Origin: Acanthosepion lycidas
Lineage: Eukaryota > Mollusca > Cephalopoda > Sepiida > Sepiidae
Direction: 5' to 3'
NCBI GenBank assembly: GCA_963932145.1
Contig: CAWVQA010000096.1
Location: forward strand, 30,257-94,256
DNA: 64,000 nucleotides
How positions within the stretch are numbered: the stretch's first letter is position 1; each line of letters begins with the position of its first letter. A program made the position numbers and the translations under genes. The notes under the pieces were generated by a model. That model did no database searches and was not told the origin of the DNA. It saw only the letters and a list, made by a program, of their open reading frames with translations. Below, in pieces: positions 37,977-50,914 of the stretch.

Positions 37977-38145
37977 CTAGCTGCAAGAGAAATGCCTTAA
38001 ATTGCCGTTTGAAGCTTCAACTTTGGGTTCCCAGTTCACGTTATTTGGGTATCGTAAAAAAAAGTCGATTAAGATTTGTCATTTTTGGTAGTGATTTTAT
38101 TCGCACAATGAGTTGGAGAATCTGATAAACCCCACTTCCGGTAGC
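37977..38145. repeat. 169-bp monomer with 11-bp deletion (first of three)
   Basis: The 11 bases between 'attcgc' and 'acaatg' are missing, with the junction after 38104. The deleted segment is bounded by a 2-bp direct repeat 'gc', which could support slippage or end joining. Type A monomer. The same deletion occurs at 43006-43174 and 61175-61343. Confidence 0.96.
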
Positions 38146-38685
38146 CTAGCTGCAAGAGAAATGCCTTAAATTGCCGTTTGAAGCTTCAACTTTGGGTTCC
38201 CAGTTCACGTTATTTGGGTATCGTAAAAAAAAGTCGATTAAGATTTGTCATTTTTGGTAGTGATTTTATTCGCCTATTAGATGCACAATGAGTTGGAGAA
38301 TCTGATAAACCCCACTTCCGGTAGCCTAGCTGCAAGAGAAATGCCTTAAATTGCCGTTTGAAGCTTCAACTTTGGGTTCCCAGTTCACGTTATTTGGGTA
38401 TCGTAAAAAAAAGTCGATTAAGATTTGTCATTTTTGGTAGTGATTTTATTCGCCTATTAGATGCACAATGAGTTGGATAATCTGATAAACCCCACTTCCG
38501 GTAGCCTAGCTGCAAGGGAAATGCCTTAAATTGCCGTTTGAAGCTTCAACTTTGGGTTCCCAGTTCACGTTATTTGGGTATCGTAAAAAAAAGTCGATTA
38601 AGATTTGTCATTTTTGGTAGTGATTTTATTCGCCTATTAGATGCACAATGAGTTGGAGAATCTGATAAACCCCACTTCCGGTAGC

Positions 38686-41205
38686 CTAGCTGCAAGGGAA
38701 ATGCCTTAAATTGCCGTTTGAAGCTTCAACTTTGGGTTCCCAGTTCTCGTTATTTGGGTATCGTAAAAAAAAGTCGATTAAGATTTGTCATTTTTGGTAG
38801 TGATTTTATTCGCCTATTAGATGCACAATGAGTTGGAGAATCTGATAAACCCCACTTCCGGTAGCCTAGCTGCAAGAGAAATGCCTTAAATTGCCGTTTG
38901 AAGCTTCAACTTTGGGCTCCCAGTTCACGTTATTTGGGTATCGTAAAAAAAAGTCGATTAAGATTTGTCATTTTTGGTAGTGATTTTATTCGCCTATTAG
39001 ATGCACAATGAGTTGGAGAATCTGATAAACCCCACTTCCGGTAGCCTAGCTGCAAGAGAAATGCCTTAAATTGCCGTTTGAAGCTTCAACTTTGGGTTCC
39101 CAGTTCACGTTATTTGGGTATCGTAAAAAAAAGTCGATTAAGATTTGTCATTTTTGGTAGTGATTTTATTCGCCTATTAGATGCACAATGAGTTGGAGAA
39201 TCTGATAAACCCCACTTCCGGTAGCCTAGCTGCAAGGGAAATGCCTTAAATTGCCGTTTGAAGCTTCAACTTTGGGTTCCCAGTTCTCGTTATTTGGGTA
39301 TCGTAAAAAAAAGTCGATTAAGATTTGTCATTTTTGGTAGTGATTTTATTCGCCTATTAGATGCACAATGAGTTGGAGAATCTGATAAACCCCACTTCCG
39401 GTAGCCTAGCTGCAAGAGAAATGCCTTAAATTGCCGTTTGAAGCTTCAACTTTGGGTTCCCAGTTCACGTTATTTGGGTATCGTAAAAAAAAGTCGATTA
39501 AGATTTGTCATTTTTGGTAGTGATTTTATTCGCCTATTAGATGCACAATGAGTTGGAGAATCTGATAAACCCCACTTCCGGTAGCCTAGCTGCAAGAGAA
39601 ATGCCTTAAATTGCCGTTTGAAGCTTCAACTTTGGGTTCCCAGTTCACGTTATTTGGGTATCGTAAAAAAAAGTCGATTAAGATTTGTCATTTTTGGTAG
39701 TGATTTTATTCGCCTATTAGATGCACAATGAGTTGGAGAATCTGATAAACCCCACTTCCGGTAGCCTAGCTGCAAGGGAAATGCCTTAAATTGCCGTTTG
39801 AAGCTTCAACTTTGGGTTCCCAGTTCTCGTTATTTGGGTATCGTAAAAAAAAGTCGATTAAGATTTGTCATTTTTGGTAGTGATTTTATTCGCCTATTAG
39901 ATGCACAATGAGTTGGAGAATCTGATAAACCCCACTTCCGGTAGCCTAGCTGCAAGAGAAATGCCTTAAATTGCCGTTTGAAGCTTCAACTTTGGGCTCC
40001 CAGTTCACGTTATTAGGGTATCGTAAAAAAAAGTCGATTAAGATTTGTCATTTTTGGTAGTGATTTTATTCGCCTATTAGATGCACAATGAGTTGGAGAA
40101 TCTGATAAACCCCACTTCCGGTAGCCTAGCTGCAAGAGAAATGCCTTAAATTGCCGTTTGAAGCTTCAACTTTGGGTTCCCAGTTCACGTTATTTGGGTA
40201 TCGTAAAAAAAAGTCGATTAAGATTTGTCATTTTTGGTAGTGATTTTATTCGCCTATTAGATGCACAATGAGTTGGAGAATCTGATAAACCCCACTTCCG
40301 GTAGCCTAGCTGCAAGGGAAATGCCTTAAATTGCCGTTTGAAGATTCAACTTTGGGTTCCCAGTTCTCGTTATTTGGGTATCGTAAAAAAAAGTCGATTA
40401 AGATTTGTCATTTTTGGTAGTGATTTTATTCGCCTATTAGATGCACAATGAGTTGGAGAATCTGATAAACCCCACTTCCGGTAGCCTAGCTGCAAGAGAA
40501 ATGCCTTAAATTGCCGTTTGAAGCTTCAACTTTGGGTTCCCAGTTCACGTTATTTGGGTATCGTAAAAAAAAGTCGATTAAGATTTCTCATTTTTGGTAG
40601 TGATTTTATTCGCCTATTAGATGCACAATGAGTTGGAGAATCTGATAAACCCCACTTCCGGTAGCCTAGCTGCAAGGGAAATGCCTTAAATTGCCGTTTG
40701 AAGCTTCAACTTTGGGTTCCCAGTTCTCGTTATTTGGGTATCGTAAAAAAAAGTCGATTAAGATTTGTCATTTTTGGTAGTGATTTTATTCGCCTATTAG
40801 ATGCACAATGAGTTGGAGAATCTGATAAACCCCACTTCCGGTAGCCTAGCTGCAAGAGAAATGCCTTAAATTGCCGTTTGAAGCTTCAACTTTGGGCTCC
40901 CAGTTCACGTTATTTGGGTATCGTAAAAAAAAGTCGATTAAGATTTGTCATTTTTGGTAGTGATTTTATTCGCCTATTAGATGCACAATGAGTTGGAGAA
41001 TCTGATAAACCCCACTTCCGGTAGCCTAGCTGCAAGAGAAATGCCTTAAATTGCCGTTTGAAGCTTCAACTTTGGGTTCCCAGTTCACGTTATTTGGGTA
41101 TCGTAAAAAAAAGTCGATTAAGATTTGTCATTTTTGGTAGTGATTTTATTCGCCTATTAGATGCACAATGAGTTGGAGAATCTGATAAACCCCACTTCCG
41201 GTAGC
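38686..41205. repeat. 6-mer / 5-mer higher-order pattern marked by 'gggctccc'
   Basis: The variant 'gggctccc' recurs at 38917, 39997 and 40897, spacings of 1080 (6 monomers) and 900 (5 monomers). The orders are B, A*, A, B, A, A, then B, A*, A, B, A, then B, A*, A, where A* carries the variant. The second copy looks like the first minus one type A monomer. The same marker defines a slot of the 8-mer at 34737-37616, so these blocks probably share an origin. Confidence 0.8.
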
Positions 41206-43005
41206 CTAGCTGCAAGAGAAATGCCTTAAATTGCCGTTTGAAGCTTCAACTTTGGGTTCCCAGTTCACGTTATTTGGGTATCGTAAAAAAAAGTCGATTA
41301 AGATTTGTCATTTTTGGTAGTGATTTTATTCGCCTATTAGATGCACAATGAGTTGGAGAATCTGATAAACCCCACTTCCGGTAGCCTAGCTGCAAGGGAA
41401 ATGCCTTAAATTGCCGTTTGAAGCTTCAACTTTGGGTTCCCAGTTCTCGTTATTTGGGTATCGTAAAAAAAAGTCGATTAAGATTTGTCATTTTTGGTAG
41501 TGATTTTATTCGCCTATTAGATGCACAATAAGTTGGAGAATCTGATAAACCCCACTTCCGGTAGCCTAGCTGAAAGAGAAATGCCTTAAATTGCCGTTTG
41601 AAGCTTCAACTTTGGGTTCCCAGTTCACGATATTTGGGTATCGTAAAAAAAAGTCGATTAAGATTTGTCATTTTTGGTAGTGATTTTATTCGCCTATTAG
41701 ATGCACAATGAGTTGGAGAATCTGATAAACCCCACTTCCGGTAGCCTAGCTGCAAGGGAAATGCCTTAAATTGCCGTTTGAAGCTTCAACTTTGGGTTCC
41801 CAGTTCTCGTTATTTGGGTATCGTAAAAAAAAGTCGATTAAGATTTGTCATTTTTGGTAGTGATTTTATTCGCCTATTAGATGCACAATGAGTTGGAGAA
41901 TCTGATAAACCCCACTTCCGGTAGCCTAGCTGCAAGAGAAATGCCTTAAATTGCCGTTTGAAGCTTCAACTTTGGGTTCCCAGTTCACGTTATTTGGGTA
42001 TCGTAAAAAAAAGTCGATTAAGATTTGTCATTTTTGGTAGTGATTTTATTCGCCTATTAGATGCACAATGAGTTGGAGAATCTGATAAACCCCACTTCCG
42101 GTAGCCTAGCTGCAAGAGAAATGCCTTAAATTGCCGTTTGAAGCTTCAACTTTGGGTTCCCAGTTCACGTTATTTGGGTATCGTAAAAAAAAGTCGATTA
42201 AGATTTGTCATTTTTGGTAGTGATTTTATTCGCCTATTAGATGCACAATGAGTTGGAGAATCTGATAAACCCCACTTCCGGTAGCCTAGCTGCAAGAGAA
42301 ATGCCTTAAATTTCCGTTTGAAGCTTCAACTTTGGGTTCCCAGTTCTCGTTATTTGGGTATGGTAAAAAAAAGTCGATTAAGATTTGTCATTTTTGGTAG
42401 TGATTTTATTCGCCTATTAGATGCACAATGAGTTGGAGAATCTGATAAACCCCACTTCCGGTAGCCTAGCTGCAAGAGAAATGCCTTAAATTGCCGTTTG
42501 AAGCTTCAACTTTGGGTTCCCAGTTCACGTTATTTGGGTATAGTAAAAAAAAGTCGATTAAGATTTGTCATTTTTGGTAGTGATTTTATTCGCCTATTAG
42601 ATGCACAATGAGTTGGAGAATCTGATAAACCCCACTTCCGGTAGCCTAGCTGCAAGAGAAATGCCTTAAATTGCCGTTTGAAGCTTCAAATTTGGGTTCC
42701 CAGTTCACGTTATTTGGGTATCGTAAAAAAAAGTCGATTAAGATTTGTCATTTTTGGTAGTGATTTTATTCGCCTATTAGATGCACAATGAGTTGGAGAA
42801 TCTGATAAACCCCACTTCCGGTAGCCTAGCTGCAAGGGAAATGCCTTAAATTGCCGTTTGAAGCTTCAACTTTGGGTTCCCAGTTCTCGTTATTTGGGTA
42901 TCGTAAAAAAAAGTCGATTAAGATTTGTCATTTTTGGTAGTGATTTTATTCGCCTATTAGATGCACAATGAGTTGGAGAATCTGATAAACCCCACTTCCG
43001 GTAGC

Positions 43006-43174
43006 CTAGCTGCAAGAGAAATGCCTTAAATTGCCGTTTGAAGCTTCAACTTTGGGTTCCCAGTTCACGTTATTTGGGTATCGTAAAAAAAAGTCGATTA
43101 AGATTTGTCATTTTTGGTAGTGATTTTATTCGCACAATGAGTTGGAGAATCTGATAAACCCCACTTCCGGTAGC
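43006..43174. repeat. 169-bp monomer with 11-bp deletion (second of three)
   Basis: The same 11 bases are missing as at 37977-38145, with the junction after 43133. It lies 28 monomers after the first one. The preceding monomer is type B and the following is type A, as for the first deletion monomer. The rare variants around it ('caaattt' two monomers before, 'aatcttc' and 'cacttc' after) are not shared. Confidence 0.96.
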
Positions 43175-45694
43175 CTAGCTGCAAGAGAAATGCCTTAAAT
43201 TGCCGTTTGAATCTTCAACTTTGGGTTCCCACTTCACGTTATTTGGGTATCGTAAAAAAAAGTCGATTAAGATTTGTCATTTTTGGTAGTGATTTTATTC
43301 GCCTATTAGATGCACAATGAGTTGGAGAATCTGATAAACCCCACTTCCGGTAGCCTAGCTGCAAGGGAAATGCCTTAAATTGCCGTTTGAAGCTTCAACT
43401 TTGGGTTCCCAGTTCACGTTATTTGGGTATCGTAAAAAAAAGTCGATTAAGATTTGTCATTTTTGGTAGTGATTTTATTCGCCTATTAGATGCACAATGA
43501 GTTGGAGAATCTGATAAACCCCACTTCCGGTAGCCTAGCTGCAAGAGAAATGCCTTAAATTGCCGTTTGAAGCTTCAACATTGGGTTCCCAGTTCACGTT
43601 ATTTGGGTATCGTAAAAAAAAGTCGATTAAGATTTGTCATTTTTGGTAGTGATTTTATTCGCCTATTAGATGCACAATGAGTTGGAGAATCTGATAAACC
43701 CCACTTCCGGTAGCCTAGCTGCAAGAGAAATGCTTTAAATTGCCGTTTGAAGCTTCAACTTTGGGTTCCCAGTTCACGTTATTTGGGTATCGTAAAAAAA
43801 AGTCGATTAAGATTTGTCATTTTTGGTAGTGATTTTATTCGCCTATTAGATGCACAATGAGTTGGAGAATCTGATAAACCCCACTTCCGGTAGCCTAGCT
43901 GCAAGAGAAATGCCTTAAATTGCCGTTTGAAGCTTCAACTTTGGGTTCCCAGTTCACGTTATTTGGGTATCGTAAAAAAAAGTCGATTAAGATTTGTCAT
44001 TTTTGGTAGTGATTTTATTCGCCTATTAGATGCACAATGAGTTGGAGAATCTGATAAACCCCACTTCCGGTAGCCTAGCTGCAAGAGAAATGCCTTAAAT
44101 TGCCGTTTGAAGCTTCAACTTTGGGTTCCCAGTTCACGTTATTTGGGTATCGTAAAAAAAAGTCGATTAAGATTTGTCATTTTTGGTAGTGATTTTATTC
44201 GCCTATTAGATGCACAATGAGTTGGAGAATCTGATAAACCCCACTTCCGGTAGCCTAGCTGCAAGAGAAATGCCTTAAATTGCCGTTTGAAGCTTCAACT
44301 TTGGGTACCCAGTTCACGTTATTTGGGTATCGTAAAAAAAAGTCGATTAAGATTTGTCATTTTTGGTAGTGATTTTATTCGCCTATTAGATGCACAATGA
44401 GTTGGAGAATCTGATAAACCCCACTTCCGGTAGCCTAGCTGCAAGGGAAATGCCTTAAATTGCCGTTTGAAGCTTCAACTTTGGGTTCCCAGTTCTCGTT
44501 ATTTGGGTATCGTAAAAAAAAGTCGATTAAGATTTGTCATTTTTGGTAGTGATTTTATTCGCCTATTAGATGCACAATGAGTTGGAGAATCTGATAAACC
44601 CCACTTCCGGTAGCCTAGCTGCAAGAGAAATGCCTTAAATTGCCGTTTGAAGCTTCAACTTTGGGTTCCCAGTTCACGTTATTTGGGTATCGTAAAAAAA
44701 AGTCGATTAAGATTTGTCATTTTTGGTAGTGATTTTATTCGCCTATTAGATACACAATGAGTTGGAGAATCTGATAAACCCCACTTCCGGTAGCCTAGCT
44801 GCAAGGGAAATGCCTTAAATTGCCGTTTGAAGCTTCAACTTTGGGTTCCCAGTTCTCGTTATTTGGGTATCGTAAAAAAAAGTCGATTAAGATTTGTCAT
44901 TTTTGGTAGTGATTTTATTCGCCTATTAGATGCCCAATGAGTTGGAGAATCTGATAAACCCCACTTCCGGTAGCCTAGCTGCAAGAGAAATGCCTTAAAT
45001 TGCCGTTTGAAGCTTCAACTTTGGGTTCCCAGTTCACGTTATTTGGGTATCGTAAAAAAAAGTCGATTAAGATTTGTCATTTTTGGTAGTGATTTTATTC
45101 GCCTATTAGATGCACAATGAGTTGGAGAATCTGATAAACCCCACTTCCGGTAGCCTAGCTGCAAGGGAAATGCCTTAAATTGCCGTTTGAAGCTTCAACT
45201 TTGGGTTCCCAGTTCACGTTATTTGGGTATCGTAAAAAAAAGTCGATTAAGATTTGTCATTTTTGGTAGTGATTTTATTCGCCTATTAGATGCACAATGA
45301 GTTGGAGAATCTGATAAACCCCACTTCCGGTAGCCTAGCTGCAAGGGAAATGCCTTAAATTGCCGTTTGAAGCTTCAACTTTGGGTTCCCAGTTCTCGTT
45401 ATTTGGGTATCGTAAAAAAAAGTCGATTAAGATTTGTCATTTTTGGTAGTGATTTTATTCGCCTATTAGATGCACAATGAGTTGGAGAATCTGATAAACC
45501 CCACTTCCGGTAGCCTAGCTGCAAGGGAAATGCCTTAAATTGCCGTTTGAAGCTTCAACTTTGGGTTCCCAGTTCTCGTTATTTGGGTATCGTAAAAAAA
45601 AGTCGATTAAGATTTGTCATTTTTGGTAGTGATTTTATTCGCCTATTAGATGCACAATGAGTTGGAGAATCTGATAAACCCCACTTCCGGTAGC

Positions 45695-46414
45695 CTAGCT
45701 GCAAGAGAAATGCCTTAAATTGCCGTTTGAAGCTTCAACTTTGGGTTCCCAGTTCACGTTATTTGGGTATCGTAAAAAAAAGTCGATTAAGATTTGTCAT
45801 TTTTGGTAGTGATTTTATTCGCCTATTAGATGCACAATGAGTTGGAGAATCTGATAAACCCCACTTCCGGTAGCCTAGCTGCAAGGGAAATGCCTTAAAT
45901 TGCCGTTTGAAGCTTCAACTTTGGGTTCCCAGTTCTCGTTATTTGGGTATCGTAAAAAAAAGGCGATTAAGATTTGTCATTTTTGGTAGTGATTTTATTC
46001 GCCTATTAGATGCACAATGAGTTGGAGAATCTGATAAACCCCACTTCCGGTAGCCTAGCTGCAAGAGAAATGCCTTAATTTGCCGTTTGAAGCTTCAACT
46101 TTGGGTTCCCAGTTCACGTTATTTGGGTATCGTAAAAAAAAGTCGATTAAGATTTGTCATTTTTGGTAGTGATTTTATTCGCCTATTAGATGCACAATGA
46201 GTTGGAGAATCTGATAAACCCCACTTCCGGTAGCCTAGCTGCAAGAGAAATGCCTTAAATTGCCGTTTGAAGCTTCAACTTTGGGTTCCCAGTTCACGTT
46301 ATTTGGGTATCGTAAAAAAAAGTCGATTAAGATTTGTCATTTTTGGTAGTGATTTTATTCGCCTATTAGATGCACAATGAGTTGGAGAATCTGATAAACC
46401 CCACTTCCGGTAGC
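45695..46414. repeat. 720-bp block, copy 1 of a 1980-bp-offset duplication
   Basis: Four monomers (255-258) match 266-269 at 47675-48394, 11 monomers away. Two adjacent monomers share rare changes: 'aaaaggcg' (G at 45963 and 47943) and 'ccttaatt' (T at 46079 and 48059). Outside the four monomers the type order diverges. Confidence 0.82.
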
Positions 46415-47674
46415 CTAGCTGCAAGAGAAATGCCTTAAATTGCCGTTTGAAGCTTCAACTTTGGGTTCCCAGTTCACGTTATTTGGGTATCGTAAAAAAA
46501 AGTCGATTAAGATTTGTCATTTTTGGTAGTGATTTTATTCGCCTATTAGATGCACAATGAGTTGGAGAATCTGATAAACCCCACTTCCGGTAGCCTAGCT
46601 GCAAGGGAAATGCCTTAAATTGCCGTTTGAAGCTTCAACTTTGGGTTCCCAGTTCTCGTTATTTGGGTATCGTAAAAAAAAGTCGATTAAGATTTGTCAT
46701 TTTTGGTAGTGATTTTATTCGCCTATTAGATGCACAATGAGTTGGAGAATCTGATAAACCCCACTTCCGGTAGCCTAGCTGCAAGAGAAATGCCTTAAAT
46801 TGCCGTTTGAAGCTTCAACTTTGGGTTCCCAGTTCACGTTATTTGGGTATCGTAAAAAAAAGTCGATTAAGATTTGTCATTTTTGGTAGTGATTTTATTC
46901 GCCTATTAGATGCACAATGAGTTGGAGAATCTGATAAACCCCACTTCCGGTAGCCTAGCTGCAAGAGAAATGCCTTAAATTGCCGTTTGAAGCTTCAACT
47001 TTGGGTTCCCAGTTCACGTTATTTGGGTATCGTAAAAAAAAGTCGATTAAGATTTGTCATTTTTGGTAGTGATTTTATTCGCCTATTAGATGCACAATGA
47101 GTTGGAGAATCTGATAAACCCCACTTCCGGTAGCCTAGCTGCAAGAGAAATGCCTTAAATTGCCGTTTGAAGCTTCAACTTTGGGTTCCCAGTTCACGTT
47201 ATTTGGGTATCGTAAAAAAAAGTCGATTAAGATTTGTCATTTTTGGTAGTGATTTTATTCGCCTATTAGATGCACAATGAGTTGGAGAATCTGATAAACC
47301 CCACTTCCGGTAGCCTAGCTGCAAGGGAAATGCCTTCAATTGCCGTTTGAAGCTTCAACTTTGGGTTCCCAGTTCTCGTTATTTGGGTATCGTAAAAAAA
47401 AGTCGATTAAGATTTGTCATTTTTGGTAGTGATTTTATTCGTCTATTAGATGCACAATGAGTTGGAGAATCTGATAAACCCCACTTCCGGTAGCCTAGCT
47501 GCAAGAGAAATGCCTTAAATTGCCGTTTGAAGCTTCAACTTTGGGTTCCCAGTTCACGTTATTTGGGTATCGTAAAAAAAAGTCGATTAAGATTTGTCAT
47601 TTTTGGTAGTGATTTTATTCGCCTATTAGATGCACAATGAGTTGGAGAATCTGATAAACCCCACTTCCGGTAGC

Positions 47675-48394
47675 CTAGCTGCAAGAGAAATGCCTTAAAT
47701 TGCCGTTTGAAGCTTCAACTTTGGGTTCCCAGTTCACGTTATTTGGGTATCGTAAAAAAAAGTCGATTAAGTTTTGTCATTTTTGGTAGTGATTTTATTC
47801 GCCTATTAGATGCACAATGAGTTGGAGAATCTGATAAACCCCACTTCCGGTAGCCTAGCTGCAAGGGAAATGCCTTAAATTGCCGTTTGAAGCTTCAACT
47901 TTGGGTTCCCAGTTCTCGTTATTTGGGTATCGTAAAAAAAAGGCGATTAAGATTTGTCATTTTTGGTAGTGATTTTATTCGCCTATTAGATGCACAATGA
48001 GTTGGAGAATCTGATAAACCCCACTTCCGGTAGCCTAGCTGCAAGAGAAATGCCTTAATTTGCCGTTTGAAGCTTCAACTTTGGGTTCCCAGTTCACGTT
48101 ATTTGGGTATCGTAAAAAAAAGTCGATTAAGATTTGTCATTTTTGGTAGTGATTTTATTCGCCTATTAGATGCACAATGAGTTGGAGAATCTGATAAACC
48201 CCACTTCCGGTAGCCTAGCTGCAAGAGAAATGCCTTAAATTGCCGTTTGAAGCTTCAACTTTGGGTTCCCAGTTCACGTTATTTGGGTATCGTAAAAAAA
48301 AGTCGATTAAGATTTGTCATTTTTGGTAGTGATTTTATTCGCCTATTAGATGCACAATGAGTTGGAGAATCTGATAAACCCCACTTCCGGTAGC
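47675..48394. repeat. 720-bp block, copy 2 of the 1980-bp-offset duplication
   Basis: Matches 45695-46414 at both rare markers. It has one private change in its first monomer ('taagttttg'). The next slot is G12/A62 here but type A in the first copy, which sets the block edge. Confidence 0.82.
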
Positions 48395-48754
48395 CTAGCT
48401 GCAAGGGAAATGCCTTAAATTGCCGTTTGAAGCTTCAACTTTGGGTTCCCAGTTCACGTTATTTGGGTATCGTAAAAAAAAGTCGATTAAGATTTGTCAT
48501 TTTTGGTAGTGATTTTATTCGCCTATTAGATGCACAATGAGTTGGAGAATCTGATAAACCCCACTTCCGGTAGCCTAGCTGCAAGGGAAATGCCTTAAAT
48601 TGCCGTTTGAAGCTTCAACTTTGGGTTCCCAGTTCTCGTTATTTGGGTATCGTAAAAAAAAGTCGATTAAGATTTGTCATTTTTGGTAGTGATTTTATTC
48701 GCCTATTAGATGCACAATGAGTTGGAGAATCTGATAAACCCCACTTCCGGTAGC

Positions 48755-49654
48755 CTAGCTGCAAGAGAAATGCCTTAAATTGCCGTTTGAAGCTTCAACT
48801 TTGGGTTCCCAGTTCACGTTATTTGGGTATCGTAAAAAAAAGTCGATTAAGATTTGTCATTTTTGGTAGTGATTTTATGCGCCTATTAGATGCACAATGA
48901 GTTGGAGAATCTGATAAACCCCACTTCCGGTAGCCTAGCTGCAAGAGAAATGCCTTAAATTGCCGTTTGAAGCTTCAACTTTGGGTTCCCAGGTCACGTT
49001 ATTTGGGTATCGTAAAAAAAAGTCGATTAAGATTTGTCATTTTTGGTAGTGATTTTATTCGCCTATTAGATGCACAATGAGTTGGAGAATCTGATAAACC
49101 CCACTTCCGGTAGCCTAGCTGCAAGAGAAATGCCTTAAATTGCCGTTTGAAGCTTCAACTTTGGGTTCCCAGTTCACGTTATTTGGGTATCGTAAAAAAA
49201 AGTCGATTAAGATTTGTCATTTTTGGTAGTGATTTTATTCGCCTATTAGATGCACAATGAGTTGGAGAATCTGATAAACCCCACTTCCGGTAGCCTAGCT
49301 GCAAGGGAAATGCCTTAAATTGCCGTTTGAAGCTTCAACTTTGGGTTCCCAGTTCTCGTTATTTGGGTATCGTAAAAAAAAGTCGATTAAGATTTGTCAT
49401 TTTTGGTAGTGATTTTATTCGCCTATTAGATGCACAATGAGTTGGAGAATCTGATAAACCCCACTTCCGGTAGCCTAACTGCAAGAGAAATGCCTTAAAT
49501 TGCCGTTTGAAGCTTCAACTTTGGGTTCCCATTTCACGTTATTTGGGTATCGTAAAAAAAAGTCGATTAAGATTTGTCATTTTTGGTAGTGATTTTATTC
49601 GCCTATTAGATGCACAATGAGTTGGAGAATCTGATAAACCCCACTTCCGGTAGC
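48755..49654. repeat. 900-bp block, copy 1 of a 1260-bp-offset duplication
   Basis: Monomers 272-276 match 279-283 (50015-50914) in type order A, A, A, B, A and share the rare 'ccaggtcacg' (G at 48993 and 50253), 7 monomers apart. Several private changes on each side make this weaker than the other duplications. Confidence 0.65.
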
Positions 49655-50014
49655 CTAGCTGCAAGGGAAATGCCTTAAATTGCCGTTTGAAGCTTCAACT
49701 TTGGGTTCCCAGTTCTCGTTATTTGGGTATCGTAAAAAAAAGTCGATTAAGATTTGTCATTTTTGGTAGTGATTTTATTCGCCTATTAGATGCACAATGA
49801 GTTGGAGAATCTGATAAACCCCACTTCCGGTAGCCTAGCTGCAAGAGAAATGCCTTAAATTGCCGTTTGAAGCTTCAACTTTGGGTTCCCAGTTCACGTT
49901 ATTTGGGTATCGTAAAAAAAAGTCGATTAAGATTTGTCATTTTTGGTAGTGATTTTATTCGCCTATTAGATGCACAATGAGTTGGAGAATCTGATAAACC
50001 CCACTTCCGGTAGC

Positions 50015-50914
50015 CTAGCTGCAAGAGAAATGCCTTAAATTGCCGTTTGAAGCTTCAACTTTGGGTTCCCAGTTCACGTTATTTGGGTATCGTAAAAAAA
50101 AGTCGATTAAGATTTGTCATTTTTGGTAGTGATTTTATTCGCCTATTAGATGCACAATGAGTTGGAGAATCTGATAAACTCCACTTCCGGTAGCCTAGCT
50201 GCAAGAGAAATGCCTTAAATTGCCGTTTGAAGCTTCAACTTTGGGTTCCCAGGTCACGTTATTTGGGTATCGTAAAAAAAAGTCGATTAAGATTTGTCAT
50301 TTTTGGTAGTGATTTTATTCGCCTATTAGATGCACAATGAGTTGGAGAATCTGATAAACCCCACTTCCGGTAGCCTAGCTGCAAGAGAAATGCCTTAAAT
50401 ATCCGTTTGAAGCTTCAACTTTGGGTTCCCAGTTCACGTTATTTGGGTATCGTAAAAAAAAGTCGATTAAGATTTGTCATTTTTGGTAGTGATTTTATTC
50501 GCCTATTAGATGCACAATGAGTTGGAGAATCTGATAAACCCCACTTCCGGTAGCCTAGCTGCAAGGGAAATGCCTTAAATTGCCGTTTGAAGCTTCAACT
50601 TTGGGTTCCCAGTTCTCGTTATTTGGGTATCGTAAAAAAAAGTCGATTAAGATTTGTCATTTTTGGTAGTGATTTTATTCGCCTATTAGATGCACAATGA
50701 GTTGGAGAATCTGATAAACCCCACTTCCGGTAGCCTAGCTGCAAGAGAAATGCCTTAAATTGCCGTTTGAAGCTTCAACTTTGGGTTCCCAGTTCACGTT
50801 ATTTGGGTATCGTAAAAAAAAGTCGATTAAGATTTGTCATTTTTGGTAGTGATTTTATTCGCCTATTAGATGCACAATGAGTTGGAGAATCTGATAAACC
50901 CCACTTCCGGTAGC
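50015..50914. repeat. 900-bp block, copy 2 of the 1260-bp-offset duplication
   Basis: Shares 'ccaggtcacg' and type order with 48755-49654. Private changes are 'aactccac' in the first monomer and 'aatatccg' in the third. Only one marker supports the relationship. Confidence 0.62.
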
